Source of the DNA: Hydractinia symbiolongicarpus
Lineage: Eukaryota; Cnidaria; Hydrozoa; Anthoathecata; Hydractiniidae
Assembly (NCBI RefSeq): GCF_029227915.1
Contig: NC_079886.1
Location: 26,142,501-26,206,500, forward strand
Direction: 5' to 3'
DNA length: 64,000 nt
In this document: positions 51,621 to 64,000 of the stretch, one piece after another
How positions within the stretch are numbered: the stretch's first letter is position 1
How the letters are laid out: each line of letters opens with the position of its first letter
Made by a program: the position numbers and the translations under genes
The notes under the pieces: generated by a model
The model's input: the letters and a program-made list of their open reading frames with translations, nothing else
Told to the model about the DNA's origin: nothing
Databases searched by the model: none

Positions 51621-54600
51621 GAAAGTACCCAGGGAGTAAAATCACTTCTCGAACGATTCTTTAAATCATTTTTTCACCACTAGAACGCATGAGACTTGTA
51701 GTTTTAAAAAATGATTTCATTTTTGATGAGACGTTGAATAAAAGGAGTTTAATCGCCGGCAAACGAAAACCCGCGATTTTCCGTATATCACGGACTCGGC
51801 CCGTACAGTGAAAAGTATACAAAGAAAGTACCCAGGGAGTAAACTCATTTCCCAAACGATTCTTTAAATTATTTCTTCACCACTAAAACGCATGAGACTT
51901 GTAGTTTTCAAAAATGATTTCATTTTTGATGAGACGCTGAATAAAAGGAGTTTAATCGCCGGCAAACGAAAACCCGCGATTTGCCGTAAATCCCGGGCTT
52001 GACCCGTATAGTCAAATGTATACAAAGAAAGTAAACTGGGAGTAAACTCATTTCGCGAACGATTTTTTAAATTAATTTTACCACTAAAACGCATAAGACT
52101 TGTAGTTTTCAAAAACGATTTCATTTTTGATGAGACGCTGAATAAAAGGAGTTTAATCGCTGGCAAACGAAAACCCGCAATTTCCCGTAAATCCCGGACT
52201 CGGCCCGTATAGTCAAAAGTATACAAAGAAAGTACCCAGGGAGTAAACTCACTTCCCGAACGATTCTTTAAATTATTTTTTCACCACTAAAACGCATGAG
52301 ACTTGCAGTTTTCAAAAATGATTTCATTCTTGATGAGACGCTGAATAAAAGGTGTTTAATCGCCGGCAAACGAAATCCCGCGATTTTCCGTATATCACGG
52401 ACTCGGCCCGTACAGTGAAAAGTATACAAAGAAAGTACCCGGGGAGTAAACTCATTTCCCGAACGATTCTTTAAATTATTTTTTCACCACTAAAACGCAT
52501 GAGACTTGTAGTTTTCAAAAATGACTTCGTTTTTGATGAGACGCTGAATAAAAGGAGTTTAATCGCCGGCAAACGAAATCCCGCGATTTTCCGTATATCA
52601 CGGACTCGGCCCGTACAGTGAAAAGTATACAAAGAAAGTACCCAGGGAGTAAACTCATTTCCCAAACGATTCTTTAAATTATTTTTCCACCACTAAAACG
52701 CATGAGACTTGTAGTTTTCAAAGATTATTTCGTTTTTGATGAGACGCTGAATAAAAGGCGTTTAATCGCCGGCAAACGAAAACACGCAATTTCCCGTAAA
52801 TCCCGGACTCGGCCCGTATAGTCAAAAGTATACAAAGAAAGTACCCAGGGAGTAAAATCACGTCTCGAACGATTCTTTAAATCATTTCTTCACCACTAAA
52901 ACGCATGAGACTTGTAGTTTTCAAAAAAGATTTCATTTTTGATGAGACGCTGAATAAAAGGTGTTTAATCGCCGGCAAACGAAATCCCGCGATTTTCTGT
53001 ATATCACGGACTCGGCCCGTACAGTGAAAAGTATACAAAGAAAGTACCCGGGGAGTAAACTCATTTCCCGAACGATTCTTTAAATTATTTTTTCACCACT
53101 AAAACGCATGAGACTTGTAGTTTTCAAAAATGATTTCATTTTTGATGACACGCTGAATAAAAGGAGTTTAATCGCCGGCAAAAGAAAACCCGCAATTTCC
53201 CGTAAATCCCGGGCTTGACCCGTAAAGTCAAATGTATACAAAGAAAGTAAACTGGGAGTAAACTCATTTCCCGAACGATTTTTTGAATTATTTCTTCACC
53301 ACTAAAACGCATGAGACTTGTAGTTTTCAAAGATTATTTCGTTTTTGATGAGACGCTGAATAAAAGGCGTTTAATCGCCGGCAAACGAAAACCCGCGATT
53401 TCCCGTAAATCCCGGACTCGGCCCGTATAGTCAAAAGTATACAAAGAAAGTACCCAGGGAGTAAAATCACTTCTCGAACGATTCTTTAAATCATTTCTTC
53501 ACCACTAAAACGCATGAGACTTGTAGTAATCAAAAATGATTCATTTTTGATGAGACGCTGAATAAAAGGTGTTTAATCGCCGGCAAACGAAATCCCGCGA
53601 TTTTCCGTATATCACGGACTCGGCCCGTACAGTGAAAAGTATACAAAGAAAGTACCCGGGGAGTAAACTCATTTCCCGAACGACTCTTTAAATTATTTTT
53701 TCACCACTAAAACGCATGAGACTTGTAGTTTTCAAAAATGATTTCATTTTTGATGACACGGTGAATAAAAGGAGTTTAATCGCCGGCAAACGAAAACCCG
53801 CGATTTGCCGTAAATCCCGGGCTTGACCCGTAAAGTCAAATGTATACAAAGAAAGTAAACTGGGAGTAAACTCATTTCCCGAACGATTTTTTGAATTATT
53901 TCTTCACCACTAAAACGCATGAGACTTGTAGTTTTCAAAAATGATTTCATTTTTGATGACACGCTGAATAAAAGGAGTTTAATCGCCGGCAAAAGAAAAC
54001 CCGCAAATTCCCGTAAATCCGGGACTCGGCCCGTATAGTCAAAAGTATACAAAGAAAGTACCCAGGGAGTAAAATCACTTCTCGAACGATTCTTTAAATC
54101 ATTTCTTCACCACTAAAACGCATGAGACTTGTAGTTTTCAAAAATGATTTCATTTTTGATGAGACGCTGAATAAAAGGCGTTTAATCGCCGGCAAACGAA
54201 AACACGCAATTTCCCGTAAATCCCGGACTCGGCCCGTATAGTCAAAAGTATACAAAGAAAGTACCCAGGGAGTAAAATCACTTCTCGAACGATCCTTTAA
54301 ATCATTTCTTCACCACTAAAACGCATGAGACTTGTAGTTTTCAAAAATGATTTCATTTTTGATGACACGGTGAATAAAAGGAGTTTAATCGCCGGCAAAC
54401 GAAAACCCGCGATTTGCCGTAAATCCCGGGCTTGACCCGTAAAGTCAAATGTATACAAAGAAAGTAAACTGGGAGTAAACTCATTTCCCGAACGATTTTT
54501 GAATTATTTCTTCACCACTAAAACGCATGAGACTTGTAGTTTTCAAAAATGATTTCATTTTTGATGACACGCTGAATAAAAGGAGTTTAATCGCCGGCAA

Positions 54601-54815
54601 ACGAAAACCCGCGATTTGCCGTAAATCCCGGGCTTGATCCGTATAGTCAAATGTATACAAAGAATGTAAACTGGGAGTAAACTCATTTCCCGAAGGATTT
54701 TTTAAATTAATTTTTTACCACTAAAACGCATAAGACTTGTAGTTTTCAAAAACGATTTCATTTTTGATGAGACGCTGAATAAAATGAGTTTAATCGCCGG
54801 CAAACGAAAACCCGC

Positions 54816-56892
54816 AATTTCCCGTAAATCCCGGACTCGGCCCGTATAGTCAAAAGTATACAAAGAAAGTACCCAGGGAGTAAACTCACTTCCCGAACGA
54901 TTCTTTAAATTATTTTTTCACCACTAAAACGCATGAGACTTGCAGTTTTCAAAAATGATTTCATTCTTGATGAGACGCTGAATAAAAGGTGTTTAATCGC
55001 CGGCAAACGAAATCCCGCGATTTTCCGTATATCACGGACTCGGCCCGTACAGTGAAAAGTATACAAAGAAAGTACCCGGGGAGTAAACTCATTTCCCGAA
55101 CGATTCTTTAAATTATTTTTTCACCACTAAAACGCATGAGACTTGTAATTTTCAAAAATGACTTCGTTTTTGATGAGACGCTGAATAAAAAGAGTTTAAT
55201 CGCCGGCAAACGAAATCCCGCGATTTTCCGTATATCACGGACTCGGCCCGTACAGTGAAAAGTATACAAAGAAAGTACCCAGGGAGTAAACTCATTTCCC
55301 AAACGGTTCTTTAAATTATTTGTCCACCACTAAAACGCATGAGACTTGTAGTTTTCAAAGATTATTTCGTTTTTGATGAGACGCTGAATAAAAGGCGTTT
55401 AATCGCCGGCAAACGAAAACACGCAATTTCCCGTAAATCCCGGACTCGGCCCGTATAGTCAAAAGTATACAAAGAAAGTACCCAGGGAGTAAAATCACTT
55501 CTCGAACGATTCTTTAAATCATTTCTTCACCACTAAAACGCATGAGACTTGTAGTTTTCAAAAATGACTTCGTTTTTGATGAGACGCTGAATAAAAGGAG
55601 TTTAATCGCCGGCAAACGAAATCCCGCGATTTTCCGTATATCACGGACTCGGCCCGTACAGTGAAAAGTATACAAAGAAAGTACCCAGGGAGTAAACTCA
55701 TTTCCCAAACGATTCTTTAAATTATTTTGCCACCACTAAAACGCATGAGACTTGTAGTTTTCAAAGATTATTTCGTTTTTGATGAGACGCTGATTAAAAG
55801 GCGTTTAATCGCCGGCAAACGAAAACCCGCGATTTCCCGTAAATCCTGGGCTTGGCCGTTTAGTCGAATGTATACAAAGAAAATACCCAGGGAGTAAACT
55901 CATTTGCCGAACGATTTTTTGAATTATTTCTTCACCACTAAAACGCATGAGACTTGTAGTTTTCAAAAATGATTTCATTTTTGATGAGACGCTGAATAAA
56001 AGGAGTTTAATCGCCGGCAAACGAAAACCCGCGATTTGCCGTAAATCCCGGGCTTGACCCGTATAGTCAAATGTATACAAAGAAAGTAAACTGGGAGTAA
56101 ACTCATTTCCCGAACGATTTTTTAAATTAATTTTTTACCACTAAAACGCATAAGACTTGTAGTTTTCAAAAACGATTTCATTTTTGATGAGACGCTGAAT
56201 AAAAGGAGTTTAATCGCTGGCAAACGAAAACCCGCAATTTCCCGTAAATCCTGGACTCGGCCGGTATAGTCAAAAGTATACAAAGAAAGTACCCAGGGAG
56301 TAAACTCACTTCCCGAACATTCTTTAAAATATCTTTTCACCACTAAAACGCATGAGACTTGTAGTTTTCAAAAATGATTTCGTTTTTGATGAGACGCTGA
56401 ATAAAAGGAGTTTAATCGCCGGCTAACGAAATCCCGCGATTTTCCGTATATCACGGACTCGGCCCGTACAGTGAAAAGTATACAAAGAAAGTACCCAGGG
56501 AGTAAACTCATTTCCCAAACGATTCTTTAAATTATTTTTTCACCACTAAAACGCATGAGACTTGTAGTTTTCAAAAACGATTTCATTTTTGATGAAACGC
56601 TGAATAAAAGGAGTTTAATCGCCGGCAAACGAAATCCCGCGCTTTTCCGTATATCACGGACTAGGCCCGTACAGTGAAAAGTATACAAAGAAAGTACAAA
56701 GGGAGTAAACTCATTTCCCAAACGATTCTTTAAATTATTTTTTCACCACTAAAACGCATGAGACTTGTAGTTTTTAAAAATGATTTCATTTTTGATGAGA
56801 CGCTGTATAAAAGGAGTTTAATCGCCGGCAAACGAAAACCCGCGATTTGCCGTAAATCCCGGGCTTGACCCGTATAGTCAAATGTATACAAA
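54816..56892 (+). repeat. 5681-bp offset duplication, first copy
   Basis: Ten or so monomers here recur 5681 bp downstream (54880/60561, 55108/60789, 55514/61195, 55805/61486, 56527/62208). Shared oddities include ATTTTGCCACCAC, CTGATTAAAAGGCG, TTGGCCGTTTAGTC, CCGGCTAACG and TACAAAGGGAG. Agreement stops on the left at about 54816 and on the right at about 56892. A few substitutions separate the copies, for example the extra AAAATATC run near 56327. Confidence 0.8.
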
Positions 56893-59800
56893 GAAAGTAA
56901 ACTGGGAGTAAACTCATTTCGCGAACGATTTTTTAAATTAATTTTTTACCACTAAAACGCATAAGACTTGTAGTTTTTAAAAACGATTTCATTTTTGATG
57001 AGACGCTGAATAAAAGGAGTTTAATCGCTGGCAAACGAAAACCCGCGATTTTCCGTATATCACGGACTCGGCCCGTACAGTGAAAAGTAAACAAAGAAAG
57101 TACCCGGGGAGTAAACTCATTTCCCGAACGATTCTTTAAATTATTTTTTCACCACTAAAACGCATGAGACTTGTAGTTTTCAAAAATGACTTCGTTCTTG
57201 ATGAAACGCTGAATAAAAGGAGTTTAATCGCCGGCAAACGAAATCCCGCAATTTTCCGTATATCACGGACTCGGCCCGTACAGTGAAAAGTATACAAAGA
57301 AAGTACCCAGGGAGTAAACTCATTTCCCAAACGATTCTTTAAATTATTTTTCCACCACTAAAACGCATGAGACTTGTAGTTTTCAAAGATTATTTCGTTT
57401 TTGATGAGACGCTGAATAAAAGGCGTTTAATCGCCGGCAAACGAAAACACGCAATTTCCCGTAAATGCCGGACTCGGCCCGTATAGTCAAAAGTATACAA
57501 AGAAAGTACCCAGGGAGTAAAATCACTTCTCGAACGATTCTTTAAATCATTTCTTCACCACTAAAACGCATGAGACTTGTAGTTTTCAAAAATGATTTCA
57601 TTTTTGATGAGACGCTGAATAAAAGGTGTTTAATCGCCGGCAAACGAAATCCCGCGATTTTCCGTATATCACGGACTCGGCCCGTACAGTGAAAAGTATA
57701 CAAAGAAAGTACCCGGGGAGTAAACTCATTTCCCGAACGATTCTTTGTATTATTTTTTCACCACTAAAACGCATGAGACTTGTAGTTTTCAAAAATGATT
57801 TCATTTTTGATGACACGGTGAATAAAAGGAGTTTAATCGCCGGCAAACGAAAACCCGCGATTTGCCGTAAATCCCGGGCTTGACCCGTAAAGTCAAATGT
57901 ATACAAAGAAAGTAAACTGGGAGTAAACTCATTTCCCGAACGATTTTTTGAATTATTTCTTCACCACTAAAACGCAGGAGACTTGTAGTTTTCAAAAATG
58001 ATTTCATTTTTGATGACACGCTGAATAAAAGGAGTTTAATCGCCGGCAAAAGAAAACCCGCAATTTCCCGTAAATCCCGGACTCGGCCCGTATAGTCAAA
58101 AGTATACAAAGAAAGTACCCAGGGAGTAAAATCACTTCTCGAACGATTCTTTAAATCATTTCTTCACCACTAAAACGCATGAGACTTGTAGTTTTCAAAA
58201 ATGATTTCATTTTTGATGAGACGCTGAATAAAAGGTGTTTTATCGCCGGCAAACGAAATCCCGCGATTTGCCGTATATCACGGACTCGGCCCGTACAGTG
58301 AAAAGTATACAAAGAAAGTACCCGGTGAGTAAACTCATTTCCCGAACGATTCTTTAAATTCTTTTTTCACCACTAAAACGCATGAGACTTGTAGTTTTCA
58401 AAAATGACTTCGTTTTTGATGAGACGCTGAATAAAAGGAGTTTAATCGCCGGCAAACGAAATCCCGCGATTTTCCGTATATCACGGACTCGGCCCGTACA
58501 GTGAAAAGTATACAAAGAAAGTACCCAGGGAGTAAACTCATTTCCCAAACGATTCTTTAAATTATTTTTCCACCACTAAAACGCATGAGACTTGTAGTTT
58601 TCAAAGATTATTTCGTTTTTGATGAGACGCTGAATAAAAGGCGTTTAATCGCCGGCAAACGAAAACACGCAATTTCCCGTAAATCCCGGACTCGGCCCGT
58701 ATAGTCAAAAGTATACAAAGAAAGTACCCAGGGAGTAAAATCACTTCTCGAACGATTCTTTAAATCATTTCTTCACCACTAAAACGCATGAGACTTGTAG
58801 TAATCAAAAATGATTTCATTTTTGATGAGACGCTGAATAAAAGGTGTTTAATCGCCGGCAAACGAAATCCCGCGATTTTCCGTATATCACGGACTCGGCC
58901 CGTACAGTGAAAAGTATACAAAGAAAGTACCCGGGGAGTAAACTCATTTCCCGAACGATTCTTTAAATTATTTTTTCACCACTAAAAGGCATGAGACTTG
59001 TAGTTTTTAAAAATGATTTCATTTTTGATGACACGGTGAATAAAAGGAGTTTAATCGCCGGCAAACGAAAACCCGCGATTTGCCGTAAATCCCGGGCTTG
59101 ACCCGTAAAGTCAAATGTATACAAAGAAAGTAAACTGGGAGTAAACTTATTTCCCGAACGATTTTTTGAATTATTTCTTCACCACTAAAACGCATGAGAC
59201 TTGTAGTTTTCAAAAATGATTTCATTTTTGATGACACGCTGAATAAAAGGAGTTTAATCGCCGGCAAAAGAAAACCCGCAATTTCCCGTAAATCCCGGAC
59301 TCGGCCCGTATAGTCAAAAGTATACAAAGAAAGTACCCAGGGAGTAAAATCACTTCTCGAACGATTCTTTAAATCATTTCTTCACCACTAAAACGCATGA
59401 GACTTGTAGTTTTCAAAAATGATTTCATTTTTGATGAGACGCTGAATAAAAGGCGTTTAATCGCCGGCAAACGAAAACACGCAATTTCCCGTAAATCCCG
59501 GACTCGGCCCGTATAGTCAAAAGTATACAAAGAAAGTACCCAGGGAGTAAAATCACTTCTCGAACGATCCTTTAAATCATTTCTTCACCACTAAAACGCA
59601 TGAGACTTGTAGTTTTCAAAAATGATTTCATTTTTGATGACACGGTGAATAAAAGGAGTTTAATCGCCGGCAAACGAAAACCCGCGATTTGCCGTAAATC
59701 CCGGGCTTGACCCGTAAAGTCAAATGTATACAAAGAAAGTAAACTGGGAGTAAACTCATTTCCCGAACGATTTTTGAATTATTTCTTCACCACTAAAACG

Positions 59801-60496
59801 CATGAGACTTGTAGTTTTCAAAAATGATTTCATTTTTGATGACACGCTGAATAAAAGGAGTTTAATCGCCGGCAAACGAAAACCCGCGATTTGCCGTAAA
59901 TCCCGGGCTTGACCCGTATAGTCAAATGTATACAAAGAATGTAAACTGGGAGTAAACTCATTTCCCGAAGGATTTTTTAAATTAATTTTTTACCACTAAA
60001 ACGCATAAGACTTGTAGTTTTCAAAAACGATTTCATTCTTGATGAGACGCTGAATAAAAGGAGTTTAATCTCCGGCAAACAAAAACCCGCGATTTTCCGT
60101 ATATCACGGACTCGGCCCGTACAGTGAAAAGTATACAAAGAAAGTACCCGGGGAGTAAACTCATTTCCCGAACGATTCTTTAAATTATTTTTTCACCACT
60201 AAAACGCATGAGACTTGTAGTTTTTAAAAATGACTTCGTTTTTGATGAGACGCTGAATAAAAGGAGTTTAATCGCCGGCAAACGAAATCCCGCGATTTTC
60301 CGTATATCACGGACTCGGCCCGTACAGTGAAAAGTATACAAAGAAAGTACCCAGGGAGTAAACTCATTTCCCAAACGGTTCTTTAAATCATTTCTTCACC
60401 ACTAAAACGCATGAGACTTGTAGTTTTCAAAGATTATTTCGTTTTTGATGAGACGCTGAATAAAAGGCGTTTAATCGCCGGCAAACGAAAACACGC

Positions 60497-62573
60497 AATT
60501 TCCCGTAAATCCCGGACTCGGCCCGTATAGTCAAAAGTATACAAAGAAAGTACCCAGGGAGTAAACTCACTTCCCGAACGATTCTTTAAATTATTTTTTC
60601 ACCACTAAAACGCATGAGACTTGCAGTTTTCAAAAATGATTTCATTCTTGATGAGACGCTGAATAAAAGGTGTTTAATCGCCGGCAAACGAAATCCCGCG
60701 ATTTTCCGTATATCACGGACTCGGCCCGTACAGTGAAAAGTATACAAAGAAAGTACCCGGGGAGTAAACTCATTTCCCGAACGATTCTTTAAATTATTTT
60801 TTCACCACTAAAACGCATGAGACTTGTAGTTTTCAAAAATGACTTCGTTTTTGATGAGACGCTAAATAAAAGGAGTTTAATCGCCGGCAAACGAAATCCC
60901 GCGATTTTCCGTATATCACGGACTCGGCCCGTACAGTGAAAAGTATACAAAGAAAGTACCCAGGGAGTAAACTCATTTCCCAAACGGTTCTTTAAATTAT
61001 TTGTCCACCACTAAAACGCATGAGACTTGTAGTTTTCAAAGATTATTTCGTTTTTGATGAGACGCTGAATAAAAGGCGTTTAATCGCCGGCAAACGAAAA
61101 CACGCAATTTCCCGTAAATCCCGGACTCGGCCCGTATAGTCAAAAGTATACAAAGAAAGTACCCAGGGAGTAAAATCACTTCTCGAACGATTCTTTAAAT
61201 CATTTCTTCACCACTAAAACGCATGAGACTTGTAGTTTTCAAAAATGACTTCGTTTTTGATAAGACGCTGAATAAAAGGAGTTTAATCGCCGGCAAACGA
61301 AATCCCGCGATTTTCCGTATATCACGGACTCGGCCCGTACAGTGAAAAGTATACAAAGAAAGTACCCAGGGAGTAAACTCATTTCCCAAACGATTCTTTA
61401 AATTATTTTGCCACCACTAAAACGCATGAGACTTGTAGTTTTCAAAGATTATTTCGTTTTTGATGAGACGCTGATTAAAAGGCGTTTAATCGCCGGCAAA
61501 CGAAAACCCGCGATTTCCCGTAAATCCTGGGCTTGGCCGTTTAGTCAAATGTATACAAAGAAAATACCCAGGGAGTACACTCATTTGCCGAACGATTTTT
61601 TGAATTATTTCTTCACCACTAAAACGCATGAGACTTGTAGTTTTCAAAAATGATTTCATTTTTGATGAGACGCTGAATAAAAGGAGTTTAATCGCCGGCA
61701 AACGAAAACCCGCGATTTGCCGTAAATCCCGGGCTTGACCCGTATAGTCAAATGTATACAAAGAAAGTAAACTGGGAGTAAACTCATTTCCCGAACGATT
61801 TTTTAAATTAATTTTTTACCACTAAAACGCATAAGACTTGTAGTTTTCAAAAACGATTTCATTTTTGATGAGACGCTGAATAAAAGGAGTTTAATCGCTG
61901 GCAAACGAAAACCCGCAATTTCCCGTAAATCCTGGACTCGGCCGGTATAGTCAAAAGTATACAAAGAAAGTACCCAGGGAGTAAACTCACTTCCCGAACA
62001 TTCTTTAAATTATCTTTTCACCACTAAAACGCATGAGACTTGTAGTTTTCAAAAATGATTTCGTTTTTGATGAGACGCTGAATAAAAGGAGTTTAATCGC
62101 CGGCTAACGAAATCCCGCGATTTTCCGTATTTCACGGACTCGGCCCGTACAGTGAAAAGTATACAAAGAAAGTACCCAGGGAGTAAACTCATTTCCCAAA
62201 CGATTCTTTAAATTATTTTTTCACCACTAAAACGCATGAGACTTGTAGTTTTCAAAAACGATTTCATTTTTGATGAGACGCTGAATAAAAGGAGTTTAAT
62301 CGCCGGCAAACGAAATCCCGCGCTTTTCCGTATATCACGGACTAGGCCCGTACAGTGAAAAGTATACAAAGAAAGTACAAAGGGAGTAAACTCATTTCCC
62401 AAACGATTCTTTAAATTATTTTTTCACCACTAAAACGCATGAGACTTGTAGTTTTTAAAAATGATTTCATTTTTGATGAGACGCTGTATAAAAGGAGTTT
62501 AATCGCCGGCAAACGAAAACCCGCGATTTGCCGTAAATCCCGGGCTTGACCCGTATAGTCAAATGTATACAAG
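60497..62573 (+). repeat. 5681-bp offset duplication, second copy
   Basis: This is the downstream partner of the block at about 54816-56892. To its left (about 59.0-60.0 kb) the sequence instead matches about 53.7-54.75 kb at an offset of 5275 bp, including the rare ACAAAGAATGTAAAC variant at about 54658 and 59933. To its right the variant ACAAGGAAAGTAAACTGTGAG links it to about 49.6-51.5 kb. The right array is therefore also a mosaic of copied blocks. Confidence 0.75.
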
Positions 62574-64000
62574 GAAAGTAAACTGTGAGTAAACTCATTT
62601 CCCGAACGATTTTTTAAATTAATTTTTTACCATTTAAACGCATGATACTTGTAGATTTCAAACACGATTTCATTTTTGATGAGACGCTGAATAAAAGGAG
62701 TTTAATCGCCGGCAAACGAAAACACGCAATTTCCCGTAAATCCCGGACTCGGCCCGTATAGTCAAAAGTATACAAAGAAAGTACCCAGGGAGTAAAATCA
62801 CTTCTCGAACGATTCTTTAAATCATTTCTTCACCACTAAAACGCATGAGACTTGTAGTTTTCAAAAATGATTTCATTTTTGATGACACGGTGAATAAAAG
62901 GAGTTTAATCGCCGGCAAACGAAAACCCGCGATTTGCCGTAAATCCCGGGCTTGACCCGTAAAGTCAAATGTATACAAAGAAAGTAAACTGGGAGTAAAC
63001 TCATTTTCCGAACGATTTTTTGAATTATTTCTTCACCACTAAAACGCATGAGACTTGTAGTTTTCAAAAATGATTTCATTTTTGATGACACGCTGAATAA
63101 AAGGAGTTTAATCGCCGGCAAACGAAAACCCGCGATTTTCCGTATATCACGGACTCGGCCCGTACAGTGAAAAGTATACAAAGAAAGTACCCAGGGAGTA
63201 AACTCATTTCCCAAACGATTCTTTAAATTATTTCTTCACCACTAAAACGCATGAGACTTGTAGTTTTCAAAAATGATTTCATTTTTGATGAGACGCTGAA
63301 TAAAAGGAGTTTAATCGCCAGCAAACGAAAACCCGCGATTTGCCGTAAATCCCGGGCTTGACCCGTATAGTCAAATGTATACAAAGAAAGTAAACTGGGA
63401 GTAAACTCATTTCCCGAACGATTTTTTAAATTAATTTTTTACCACTAAAACGCATAAGACTTGTAGTTTTTAAAAACAATTTCATTTTTGATGAGACGCT
63501 GAATAAAAGGAGTTTAATCGCTGGCAAACGAAAACCCGCAATTTCCCGTAAATCCCGGACTCGGCCCGTATAGTCAAAAGTATACAAAGAAAGTACCCAG
63601 GGAGTAAACTCACTTCCCGAACGATTCTTTAAATTATTTTTTCACCACTAAAACGCATGAGACTTGCAGTTTTCAAAAATGATTTCATTCTTGATGAGAC
63701 GCTGAATAAAAGGTGTTTAATCGCCGGCAAACGAAATCCCGCGATTTTCCGTATATCACGGACTCGCCCGTACAGTGAAAAGTATACAAAGAAAGTACCC
63801 AGGGAGTAAACTCATTTCCCAAACGATTCTTTAAATTATTTTTCCACCACTAAAACGCATGAGACTTGTAGTTTTCAAAGATTATTTTGTTTTTGATGAG
63901 ACGTTGAATAAAAGGCGTTTAATCGCCGGCAAACGAAAACACGCAATTTCCCGTAAATCCCGGACTCGGCCCGTATAGTCAAAAGTATACAAAGAAAGTA

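Larger units (their letters stand above)
48148..64000 (+). repeat. 203-bp satellite array, right block
   Basis: The same monomer family and orientation as the left array, about 78 copies, running off the window end. Its variants differ from the left block: AAATTATTTCTTCACC or AAATCATTTCTTCACC, TTTGCCGTAAATCCCGGG, AAAATCACTTCTCGAACG, CAAAGATTATTTCG with AAGGCGTTTAATC, and GATGACACGGTGAATAAAAG. A/B alternation is looser. As on the left, reading frames are repeat by-products. No gene, RNA or second mobile element was seen. Confidence 0.97.

Noticed and set aside
852-63214. Dozens of similar 60-120-codon open frames, mostly on the minus strand, with a shared LYTF...AGFRLPAIKLLLFSVSS-like peptide
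   Set aside because: They are the same stretch of the 203-bp monomer read in whichever frame is open. Monomer length is not a multiple of 3, frames shift at each repeat, many begin at non-ATG codons, and variation includes frame-changing indels. There is no sign of coding constraint.

Overview
This window is almost entirely satellite DNA from an animal genome. About 93% of it is a tandem array of a roughly 203-bp, AT-rich monomer, all head-to-tail in one orientation, running off both ends of the window. I see no host single-copy gene, tRNA, rRNA or CRISPR. The many short open frames in the array are by-products of the repeat and are not called as genes.

Left array (1-43772, about 215 monomers). 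Two monomer types tend to alternate, giving a 406-bp dimer. They differ at AAATTATTTTTTCACC versus AAATTAATTTTTTA(A/C)C and at GCATGAGAC versus GCATAAGAC. Higher-order repeats (HORs) lie on top of this. 1-5.1 kb has about 1.62-kb and 2.03-kb units. 5.1-11.9 kb has 7-, 8- and 9-monomer versions of one unit, marked by a monomer with an internal duplication. 11.9-21.9 kb is a less regular dimer field. From 21.9 kb an 11-monomer unit repeats at exactly 2233 bp. A 7780-bp block (about 23.24-31.02 kb) is then tandemly duplicated (about 31.02-38.80 kb) with very few differences. Shorter nested copies at offsets of 1490, 2909 and 2504 bp follow to about 41.8 kb.

The only non-satellite DNA is a CR1-group (CR1/L2-like) non-LTR retrotransposon on the + strand at about 43886-48147. 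ORF1 has a coiled-coil N-terminus and an SGNH/GDSL-type esterase domain. ORF2 has an AP-type endonuclease, a reverse transcriptase and the usual C-terminal region. The copy is dead: ORF1 has one frameshift, and ORF2 has two in-frame TAA codons and one frameshift. It ends with AATAAA and an A-rich tail interrupted by TC. Between the left array and the element lies a 113-bp inverted piece of satellite. It matches the stretch that would normally follow the insertion point in this HOR, so it appears to be a rearrangement made at the target during or after insertion.

Right array (48148-64000, about 78 monomers). It is the same 203-bp family but a different set of variants (ATTTCTTCACC, TTTGCCGTAAATCCCGGG), with its own duplications at offsets of 2614, 5275 and 5681 bp. 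The retrotransposon therefore sits on a border between two satellite domains.

Organism: a metazoan, from the CR1-type element with an ORF1 esterase. The style of ORF1/ORF2 recalls cnidarian CR1 elements, but this is a weak inference. The array may be pericentromeric, centromeric or subtelomeric heterochromatin; the sequence alone does not say which.
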